Positions 12,950 through 24,900 of a stretch of DNA of 64,000 nt are shown here, in pieces. Each line of letters opens with the position of its first letter. Positions within the stretch are counted from its first letter, which is position 1. The stretch is from assembly GCA_932294295.1 (NCBI GenBank), contig OW028585.1, forward strand, positions 27,094,177 to 27,158,176, in the 5' to 3' direction. This stretch comes from Alitta virens. Lineage: Eukaryota; Annelida; Polychaeta; Phyllodocida; Nereididae. Both the position numbers and the translations under genes were made by a program. A model generated the notes under the pieces. The model was given only the letters and a program-made list of their open reading frames with translations, did no database searches and was not told the DNA's origin.

Positions 12950-15900
12950 GTAATTAATAAAACTTATCTTTTATTCAATATCATTATATGTGGACCTCTT
13001 GTGCACATGGTTTTTTCGTGTTGTACGTGCACTGAAAATAATGAATTTCTGATGGGAATACTTTCTTTCACGCTTAATAATTAAATGGTTTCATTGTAAT
13101 CTTGCAGGTTTACAAAGAGGCCTTATTGAATCTGCTTCCGACCCCGGCTAAATCTCACTACCTCTTCAACCTCCGAGACTTCTCCCGTGTCATCCAGGGA
13201 GTTTTATTGTCTGTCCCCGAAACTATGGAAGACCCGGCTCATGAGGTATGGAGTTTGCTTATGACGAATCAAAATCTTAGGTTTAATAAATAGACTTTCC
13301 GATGAGTTTATTTTGAGTAAATGGTTTGGCGTAATAGTTGTACAAACTTAATTAAATGTCACCCACCCAGAAGGGTGGGCATATGTGATACTGAAATGAC
13401 ACAAATTAAGCTCAAGCAATATCGTAATCAATTGGGACATTTACGTCGTCGCATTAATTGTGTGAATTTGTATTCAAGAGCGAATAAGGCTACCACTTTG
13501 TTAATGAATAAAGTTTAGGCTTCAGAGGTTTTATGATGGTTTATGGGATTATTTTTGACAAGATCTATGAGTAATGTACTGTAGATGACATCCAGTCGTG
13601 ACGAAAAAGCTGTAAATAATCTCGGTCACATTTTATTATTTTTACGATTCTCAGAATAATTAAGCAAAAAATATAATGCGATTATCTGTATATATTGACT
13701 TTTATTGTACGTTTCCTTTCAATTAAAATAATCTTCAATTTTCAGATCTTCCGAGTGTACTACGATCGTCTGGTCGACGATGCTGATCGCAACTGGGTCT
13801 TCAACAAAGTCAAAGACATTGTGAAGAGTGGAATGGATGAAGATTTTGACCAGTTGTTTGTTCATCTTGATGCTGATGCGGATGGAAAGGTGATGTAAAA
13901 TTCTGATGCTCCATCATCACCTTTTAAGAAATAATTTAAACTGCCGTCGATGATCTGCTTAGGACTAAACTTTATTTATCCAAAAGAGGGCTGCTCAGTT
14001 CATGTGTGACCTATGACCTGGAAATAATAGCACAATGCTCAACGTTGCCAATGCACAGTACCAGATGACATTGGTAATTGAGCTGTGGTTGCGTCATCCA
14101 TTGTTTTGGTATTTCTGGGTCCCTAGTTTATGCGTTATCTGACCAGCCCTGTAAAAAAAAATATATAATGTTTTATAACATTTACAATATATTTTGATTA
14201 CCAATATTTCTTTTTTTGTACTATACACCATGAATTGTATATGCATGTGTGTGAATAAACATATTTAAAAAAAAAAAAAAAAAAAAAAATTACAAACTTG
14301 TGGGTCAATCTTTGTATTACGAGTGAACTTTAAAATTTTCTTCTCCTATCTTACAGGTCACTGAAGATGATGTACGCAGTCTTATGTATTGCGACTTTGC
14401 AGACCCAAAATCGGACAAGAAGGACTCCGTGGAGGTAATGACATTGAAGTCCCCAATTATCGCCATCATTCATTTGCCAATCACATCCTCATATATATTG
14501 TAAACATAAAACATATATATTGAAAACATCCAGTGATGTTATAAATTTTCAATCTACAAATTGACTACAATATTTAAACAAAATTTTGCATTCTGGATGC
14601 GATATTCCAATTTCAAATTCTAAATGCATATTTTTGACTTTAGTCAATCTAAACAAATGCATTTTATTTTTCGCAGGTTCGAGACGTCGACCAAGTACGC
14701 CAAGTGGTGGAGGGCTATTTAAAAGAATTCAACAACATGTCAAAAAAGCCAATGAACCTGGTCATGTTCCGTTTTGCCATTGAGCATGTCTGCCGTATCT
14801 CTCGTATTTTGAAGCAACCGAGGAGTCATGCGCATCTAGTGGGAGTCGGAGGGTCAGGACTACATATACTCCATTATAATATCACAATAGGTCATTGTTA
14901 CGTAATAGGGACCCCCCCTAAACTTATAATATCAGCCAGCTCTGGACTCCAGTGGGCCTTCCAAATAGCCCGGGGGCCCTATAATTAAAAAACGATTAAG
15001 ACCCTTTGATCTTATGATATCACCGCCAAGGACCAGAGTAGGGGTGCATACAGCCTCAGGACCCTATAATTAAAAGGTCATTAAGCAGTCAACCTTGTCA
15101 GGTAGGGGTAAGAACAATAGCCTATTGTATTAGATCCCTCACACCCCTTCTTAAAAGGTCATTAAGCAGTCAACCTTGTCATGCCTGGGTAAGAACAATA
15201 GACTATTGTATTAGATCTCCCACACCCCTTCTTTCTTTCATTTGACCTCACCGAACCGGTGAACCGCGGAGTTACAAGTCTGAACAAGTTCCTATTTCCC
15301 TCTTTTTTCTTTTACATCCACCAGGGGAGGGGTTTAAGTCCTTCATGCTTCAGTAAATCCTACCTTCTCCTTACCAGAGGGCTGTAACGTTCATGCATCA
15401 GTAGTTCAGCGCTGCTAACCTTTACAATCCAAACTACAACGTCACTACGTCACTACGCCACTACCTCTCACCCTACGGTAGAACAAGGAGCTCTGACATC
15501 TACAGCTTGCTACCTACAGCTACTTTCGGCTACTTACAACTACTCGCAGCTACTTACACTTACACTTGCAGCTACTACGAATATGGCTTCAGCTCAACTC
15601 CAACAGTCAACAAATTCCGAAGTGATCAACATGACATGCATCCTCGGAGAGAAGACCAAGGTCACAGCTCATCCCGGAGATAAGTGGAAGGCCGGTTACT
15701 TCACTTTCTATCGTGTTGCAAGCACCAAGAACGCTTGGCGTAGTGTACATCTTTCCAAGAGGGCCTTCGAAAAATTCTGCGAAAATATCGAGAACATCCA
15801 CGAGGCTGTCAAGAACCACTCCGTGTACCAACTCATGCTCAACAAAAAACAGCACGTACTGATCAGCCATTTTAAGAGGGAAGGCCATGACACTCTCTAC

Positions 15901-18900
15901 TATGTCAGTATTCTACATCCCACTACCGAACAAGAGAACTTGACCAATGACACGGAGATAAACCATGCCAAAACCATCAACTTGTCAACTACAGAGTTTG
16001 AAAAACTTAAGGATAGTCTTACAGAGCTTATCGAAGTCGTGAGATCTAAGGTGGAAAAACCCGAAGAACAAGAGAGCAGTCTCATACAAGGTTTCAGGTG
16101 GAGGGCCAAGGACACCGGAGAACGCTGTGACAAGATCTACATCGACTTGCTCCGATGTAAAAAAGATGCCGCAGAAGATTACATCAACAAACACAGCGAG
16201 CAGATGCAAACCGCTCCTATCGGTTTCGGTACTGAATCTTTCTACGAATACGATACAGTACACATCAACCGCTCTAGCAAATTGGAACTCATCGAACACA
16301 TGGTTTATCGTACCCTACAAATGGAGCTCCTCTCGATGTCAGTCGACATCCGTCTTACCTCTCCAGGTTACCAAGAGGTTGATACAGCCATCCGTGACAT
16401 TGACATAAGCTTCATCCGTCAAGTCGTGAAACAGGCACTTATTCAGCTCAAGTATCGCAATGTATACTTGGCCAATGAACTGATTGACATTTTCTTTTAC
16501 ACTCGAGGGATTGATCTAGTGAAAGAGACTCTCATGAGACATAAAGTCTCACCCTCTTGTCTACCATACGCTCGTCTACTCGATGGTAGCTACCAAGTCA
16601 TAACTGAGAGTATGAAAACTCTTTGAATGTGTAAACAAGAAAAATATTCTCAATAAAATGAAGAGGAAAATCCTCGTTTAAAAATGGAATTATTTTGTTG
16701 CATTTCTCTGTCAATTTAAAAATGGAATTATTTTATTGTATTCCTCTGTCAAATAGAGTAACCAATATCCTCTACATAATAATATATTATATTATCTCCA
16801 AGAAATGAAAACCATTAAGACATTATTGAATTATAATTATCAATAAGAAGTTTTTATTATTATAATCATGATAAAGATAAAAAATAAAATAAAAAAAAAC
16901 ATAATACACAATTAAAAATAACACTGATTCTACAAAGATATACACGAAAAAAACGAATAACTAAGGTCAATATATGCTACCAATATTCGCAACATCAGAA
17001 AACACAAAAAAATATCACAACAAATACAACATATATCCTAAGTATTAATAACGAAATATTTCACAACAATAATAATCACGAGTTCTACTAACTATCACAC
17101 TCGCATTACTACATCTCATCACACTATCCTTATCGTAAATAAGCTTTACAGAAAACAAGAAAAATATCACAGCAAATACAGGGTATAACATTAGGTATTA
17201 ATTATACACAAAACAATTTTCACATCATTGACTTCACACATTATACTAGGGTTATCACAAAACAATTTTCTCATCATTGATATCACAGATTATACTTCAG
17301 CTATCACAATAAGGTTTGAACAGATTAATATCACAGTTAATTTTTTTAAATATATATATATATATATATATTGACTAGATCTAACCGAGCACTTGAGGAG
17401 TTGAGGAGTTGAGGAGTTAGGTTAACCTAGGGGGAAAGAAGTAAGTATAAGGGAATAATAAAATATTACTACAGGGGATAGAAAAGATATATATATAGTA
17501 AAAAAACAACAAAATACAAAAAAAAAGAAGGGGGGAAATGGATGTCAAACATTAATACCCGAAAGGTAATGTGTCAAAGGTCTTAGGGACTAACTGACGT
17601 TTACTGTACGTGACTCTGTACCTTTTAATCTCCTCCCTGTTAAAGAGACGGAATCTGGCCTTATCTCGAGCAATTTTTGTATATCTCGCGGATACGAAGG
17701 GGTCTTGGTCCTCTGGTAAAGGATGATTGTCAGGGTCGGCCCAAAAGAGTACCAATGAAGCTATACTCTCAAAGTCCAGCTTCAGAGCATTTTCATGGTT
17801 CAGAGTGAAACCTTTAAGCTTAACCATACGTCCATCCAAGTTTGTTATAAAAGCGTACGATTTGGGCCCACTGCTGACAAATCTGGTAATGTGCTCACCG
17901 GCCTTTAACTCATTAGTCCATTGACCAAGATGATCCCCCATATCCGGAGAGTACTCTGCTACACGATCATCGTACTCATAAACCACAGAGTCGGTATCAA
18001 AATAGAGCACACGTCTCCCTAGACCCAGTAACACATTATATAACCGCCGCCTCGCATTAGACGTGGTGAATGCCGCTACGAAGACATTGACGTGAGACAT
18101 TTCTGGTAGAAACCCTTCAGAATTGTCGTACTGTACAAGACAGCGGTCTCGAGCGATAACGTTGACATCCCTAGGCTTTAGAGAAGGGTTAAGTAAAATT
18201 TTGAAAAGGTCAACCCCGCTACCCACTAATTTGTGTATTCTATGATTATTAGACTCCCCGAACTTACCCCAGAAACTATTTAACAAAAGTTTATTAGTGG
18301 CCCTCTTCCCCGAATTGTATTTAATCGAGCCCCTGTCTAGGACAACCCCTTCAACTTCCTCATACTCGGATACATACGTATCCTGTTCAGCTCTGGTCAT
18401 ATCAGACGAGGGCCAACCCGAGGCCTCCTGTTTCCCCTTGAGGAACATGTTTACATACTCTGTAAACAGACCAGAGTCCTCAACATCTCGATCGTACTTT
18501 GCTCGTTCCTCAAAGTGGTAAACTTCGTACAGGCGTATAATCGTGTACCCTACGTTTAAGGCATCTTCCAGATCTACAGTAGTCCATGTACCCACCAGGT
18601 CCCTCTCATCGTTAGTACACCTACACTTAGTAGGCGAGTTTTCTCTAGCACACTTAGCGCAAAGAGGGAACAGGAGTTTCCCGTTACACCTGATGGGTAA
18701 ACACGGATGGTATAGTCCTCGCGGAGGTCTAACGCGGGCCTGTATCAAACCAAAATACTTGCTGATGTCAGTGCCCTCAGGGTTACATATTACCTCGGGT
18801 ATACCCACGGGGAAGACATCATTCTTAAGAACCATAGGGTAAAGCGAACAAATGTCCACGTACCCTATCTTCTTACCATTCTTGGCCTCGTGGTAAAGCT

Positions 18901-21900
18901 TCATTGCATTTGTCCTACCTCCGTAAAAACTCTGGCGAGGATCCAGACGAGGGAGTAAGTCTAGTTCTTCCGAGAGGATCTGCAGGTGGGGTTCTTCCCG
19001 GAGTCTGTTTCTGAATTCGCACTCCCAGATCACTCTCACCTCTAGATTGAGTTCTTCTCTCAGATATCTTAGTCTGCTCATGGTTTGACCGTAGAGAGAA
19101 TCCATACTCTCTCCAGTGTGAGGATGTTTCACTCGTACTTCCTCACTGACGTGACCGTAGCACTGTCTACACCCATGGTACACACACCCCAGGAACTCCC
19201 AGGCTGTTTCCCTCCCTGTCTGTTGATTACAGTGGTAGCCGTCCAACTTAAGCCAGCCTTTACCCGACTTGGTGCGAACACGATGCTTTCCTCCGTTTCT
19301 AGCGTGCTGAATAAGCACATTCAAACGGCGAGTCTCGTGCTCAAGCCAGAGGATGGACGAACGACTATGGGTGTCTAATCCACCGAATCCGCAAGCGGGC
19401 ATACGGGCCAAAGGTGTGGAAGCAAAAGTCCTACTCTTGATTTCGACAGAAGTAGGATCAATGGCCCCTCCCTCGTGGTCTACCAACCTCATGTTTTCAT
19501 TCTTGAGGTAGCCCGTGACGGTACGACCGTCAGCCAACTCTACATTGTACTTCTCTGTAAGGAAAAGGTACCTGTAGGTGACCATGCACACGCTTGCTAG
19601 GGTGTTATATTGAAACGGGTCTACACCTACTCTCTTCGTGATTCTCTCACCTCCCTCCCCCACATCAATCACATCTTCCCGTGAGGTTATTGACAGCAGC
19701 CAATTCCGGAACTCGTTACAACTTTCGTGTAGGATGTGAACGTCATCCTCGCAATAAGCATGAATTTCCTTTCGGAAATCAAACTGCCTCCCCCTCTGCT
19801 GCTTGTACCAGTGAAGGAACTCTTCACGAACCTTGGGTTTCATCGTGTTAACCCCATAGCAGTAGGGATGAGGCATAGGGCCTACGAAGTTCCACATGTT
19901 CTTTTGATTAAAGAAAACTGGAAAATATCCTTTGCGGACATCCTTTAATCCAAATATACCGGGCATCTGCGCCAGTGGGAAGGTGAGGAAGTTCAGTGTG
20001 TCAATGACCCTAAACTTCCCCGTGTCAATACTGACAATCTTGCTTCCCCTGTAAATCACCTTGGGCATCTTTGTTACCGTCTCGAAGATGTACTTTACGA
20101 TGAAGTAACAATCGTACGCCTGCCCATTGTGAAACAGGAGGGTGAAGCCTTCAAATTCCTTGGAGAAGACGAAGTCGCAAAAGTCTGCGGCAGCTTCATC
20201 CCCGAAGAAATCAGCGGCCCTCCTCCCGCACTCATTACTAGTCATACATACCATACGGAGATCATCTCCCCGTCGACATTTGTCTAGCTGTGAGCGACAG
20301 TTGACGCAGGCATTACCGCAGTGAGCGCAACGAGGATTCTCACGAAAACTCGTACTCTCACAGTGATGACATTGCCAATGCACTATGGCCAAATTAGGCA
20401 AGTGTTGAGCCCCTGTAGGATCTGCCTCAAAATCGGCGATCATATATTTAGAGGAAATTGCTTTAGGTTTCTTTTGGCGGATGTAGCAAAAGTGAACACC
20501 TGTCACTTGTTGATTGCACACATTACACTCCCTGTAACCGCAGCGGTGGTCTAAACTTGGACGATAAAAAACATTACAGTGAGGGCAACGATGAGAACCG
20601 GAACACACACTATTCTGTACGTGACGATCATAACAGGCTTGAGATTTTAAATCCCTTTTACACTTAAGACAGCTCCTTTCTTCCCCCTCTACGATTACAC
20701 AATCATCCCCCCTACACGAAATACACTGTCCACAACCCTTATGACCCTTACTCTTATCATAGCATGTCAGGCACTTATGACAAAACCCTGAGGACCCCAA
20801 TACCATTTCTATACTCATGATAGGGTGGAAGTGGCCTGGATTATTCCTGAGAGGATGTTTCACGTACAGTAAATAGATCGTTCTCTGTCTCTCCTCGCTA
20901 CCCACGTACATCGGTTTATCTACTTTACCGTGTCTGAACACGATAATTTGAGAGTTGGTGACGCGTTCAAAAGCTACAATATCCTCAAGAGAAGGGATGT
21001 AATTGAGCTGGAAACCAGCATTAAGATGCAATTGACGGGCTTCACGGGTCTGGACCTTCCTCCGAGTGTTCTGCAGCTGAGTGAGCCTCGATTGGGCATT
21101 TCTCCACTCAACCGGACTCTTTCCCTATCTATCTTCTGAAGGTTCAGTTTAGCCAGAGCAACGACAACAGATCGGGCCAGACACAGGTTATCATTATTCA
21201 CAATCTTAGTAATGCCTCTGGAACACTTTAGACGGTCATCCTCCGTGAAGAGACCCTCCATACCCGGTCTTCTTCCTGCCCCCCTAGGATTTCGGATGAC
21301 TGCCACATGAATTTCCATGGGCTCATCCAAGAAGAGGTCTTCATCCGATTGAAGGATTTCCTCCAAGTGAGCTAGGATCTGTTCAAGGGTCAAGTCCCTT
21401 AGAGGTATTAGTCCTATACCCTGAGGACTGTAGAATGCCGCATTGGTGATGAAGAATCTCACCAGATCCGCCTGATCATAACTATTCCTAAGTCTATCTA
21501 CTATCCCTCCTAACAGTTCGGCTAAATCGGCAAAAATACTTGCAAGAGTTCTATTTTCCCAAGACTGATCAAAATATACTTTATATATGCTTTCCCTAAC
21601 CACTCCATCAGCAAACTCCCTATCATTACGCCGAATTTCCATATTTCTATAAAAGTTGACGGCGTAATTCGGACCTTCAAACAACATGCCATCCTCAAAG
21701 TCCATATTGTCTAAAACACCATCAGGAAACATGGGGTTACCTTCCTCATCCTCCTGCTGAACCTGTTGAACTTGTTGAATATCATCATCCTCCTCCTCCA
21801 TGAATTGTAGGGGGCTATCCCGAACTCGTGGGGACTGAGGAGGAGTACTTAGACTGTCACTCAGGTCACTAAGGTCACTGTCTCCACCATCGCCTATACA

Positions 21901-24900
21901 GTTATTCCTGTAAATGAGGGAGACCAGTTTCCCAAAGTCCTCATCCATGACGAATTCCTGTGAGGAAACTTCCTTCAACTCTCCTCCTGACAACCTCCCC
22001 ATGATATCCATTGCCTCCCTTTCAAATGGATAATAAAAAAAAAATATATATATTAATTTTCATTTCATATCGCTCTGATAGGTAATGAGTGTGTAATGTT
22101 AAAAAATAACGCTTAGGGAATGCATAATTACCTACCTGTAATCCAGTTTGGGTAGCTTGTCTAGGAAATCCGTCACTGAAGATCCTGATGGTTTACGTAT
22201 TCCCGATGGACCTGCTACGGGTTCATTAACTTGTAGACCAGAGGGACCGGGTAAAGGACTATGTACGGACTGGTTAACTGTCGGGACTACCGGTACTACC
22301 GGGACTACCTGTACTGTCGGGACTGCTGGGGCTGCCGGGACTGCCGGGACTACCGGGACTGCGGGAACTGCGGGAACTGCTGGTACATTTTCATGGTTAT
22401 CAACCGATACATTTGCCACACCCCTGTTATTGAGAAAAAATAAAATAAAAATAAATAGAGAGTCATTTATACTTCGCATTTATAAAAGAAAGAAAATAAC
22501 AATGTCAAATGATACTCACATGTTCACGAGAAGACGTTTAGCCTCAGCATCGATGTCACGTTCGCCATCCTCTCTCTTCCTTTTAGCTGACAATGCTCTG
22601 GCTATTCTACTGAGCTCGATGAGCTTCTTAGCGTGAAAGGCTAATTGCTCATGGACTTTCTGAAGTAACCAATAAAACATAATTAACACGGGGTTCTTGA
22701 GGAGGCTTGGAGAGGTGGAGGGGAAAAAAATAAAATGACAAAACAAATTTTATTTTTTTATGTACAAATTCTTTAAGCATCCCTACCCTGCTAAGAGCGA
22801 GCTCCGAAGAAACCAGCTCCTCATCATCAATGTCATCAACCTCCATAGCGGCTGAGGCCGTAGCCGCTGGCGTCACTGCCGTCACTGCCGTCACTGCTGT
22901 CACTGCCGTCACTGTCGTCACTGCCGTTGCGGTTGTCATGGCCGTTGTCGTAACCGTTGAAGCCATTACAGGGGCAGACTCAACTGTGGTATCCCCTGTA
23001 TCCTCGAGCTGTGTACCATTCGAAGAGCTCTCTCCCCTCTGAGAAGAACACAGCTGCCTGAGAAGCCGTAGTTCGCGTATGAGACCATCGGCCATTCTGA
23101 AAAGAAGAAAAAAAAAAATATTAAAAAAAAAAAAGAAATCGATATGAACAGTGACTCTTCAAACGTTTCGAGCATTTTCAAATTCGAGAGCCCCTCTTCG
23201 ACTATGGTCATCGGACCATCCATGGCAGGTAAGACAGTTCTGACTCTCGACATACTTCGAAATGCTACAGAAATGTATACAGTACCTCCCAAGAACATAA
23301 TCTACGCTTTCGGAGTGTATCAGAAGGTTTTCACTCAATTGGAAACGGAACTGAATAATATTACATTTCACGAGGGACTACCTACCAAAGAAATGATAGA
23401 GAGTCTGGGTTCGGAAGAAGAGGAAGACCACAGCCTAATGGTCATAGATGATCTCATGGATGAGATATGTAAATCAGCCGAAATGTGTGCCCTATTCACT
23501 AGAGATGTACATCATCGTCGTATTTCGGTCATAATGATTACCCAAAACATTTACCATCAATCCAAGTATTCGCGCACTATCAGCTTGAACACGAGCTACT
23601 TAATATTAATGAAGACCTGCAGAGACTTGCAGCAGATACATCACCTTTCTCGTCAGATGTTCCCTAGCACTCCTAAGAGACTGTTGGAGGCTTACGAAGA
23701 CGCCACTCGCCGACCGAGAGGGTACCTTGTGGTTAACAATCTTACGGGCTCCGGTGACGAAGACGTACGACTGAGTACGAATATTTTACCTAAAGACACT
23801 CTTGTCTTGTACACTAGAAAGTAACATGTCGACTCGTCTCAGGAAATGCATGACTTTTATAGAGCTAGTTGTCAACTCGGGTAAAGTTTCACCCGTCCTA
23901 GCTAGAAGTCTATTGGACAAGGCCAAAAGCGAACAGGCTCTATGCATCATAGAACTCATAGTCAACACGCTTCAGGGTAACCTGGAGATACCGGAGGAGG
24001 TTCGGCGTACTCTAGTGAAAAGCAGGGCTATTCTGAGGAAGCTATCTTTTATAGATGACCCCGAACTAGCCAAGGATGGCCTCTGTAAGCACTACAGGAC
24101 TGTAGTGAATTTCCTGACTCATTGCACTCCTTTCCTCGATAAAGCAGCAGGTGTAAAGCGTCGTCCTCCTCCTCCTCCTCCTAGGCCTCCTACGTCTCCT
24201 CCTCGTTTCCGAGGAAATATAGAAGTTAAAGAAGAATCCGAAGAAGAGGAATCCGAAGAAGAAGAATCGGAAGAAGAAGAGGAATCCGAAGGGGAATCCG
24301 AAGAAGAAGAAGAATCGAAATAATCCGTAGAAGAATCGAAATAATCCAAAGGAGAAGAATGACCTCCGTAATGAAATTTAACAAAAAGGTCTTCGTAGTA
24401 CCGGAGGAGAAGTATCTCAACATGTTGGAAAATAAAAAGTTGAGGGATGAGGGCGATCGCGTAGGCGATCGCCCTCCTCCCTCCCATGTACCGGCAGGAT
24501 CGGAAGAATCTTCTTCGGCTAAAAAAATTAACGAGAGGGAGGATGAATCGATCGGGGGCTCCGGAGACCATCTCCCTGAAAAGAATAGAGTCTCTCCTTC
24601 TTCTACTTCTTCTACTTCTTCTTCTTCTTCGGCTAAAGATAGGAGGATAAGTACCGGAGGGAGTGGAAGTGGAAGTGGAAGTGGAATTGGAAGTGGAAGT
24701 GGGAGTGTCTTGGAAAGAGCTAAATCGGCACTCTCCGAAGAGTCTCGGAAGAGTAACGTGACGGCAATTTACTATCAGATTCTTCCCTACTGGATGATAA
24801 ATAAGGACGGAGAAGAGGAAGGTTACATAGATTTACTACTACATACTCAATCCCAGCTTTACCCTATTCCTCCGAAACACCGAGAATTTTATTCCCTATT

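Noticed and set aside
20974..21127. Programmed -1 frameshift or tiny intron in the polymerase
   Set aside because: No X-XXY-YYZ slippery site in the needed frame; the only GT/AG pairs give introns of about 36-42 bases, far below the 96-137 seen in the same gene.
22148..22636. 162-codon Gly/Thr frame on the plus strand
   Set aside because: Shadow of the repeat-rich polymerase exon 3 on the other strand.
24119..24571. 150-codon Ser/Asp frame on the minus strand
   Set aside because: Antisense of Glu/Ser microsatellites across two real genes.
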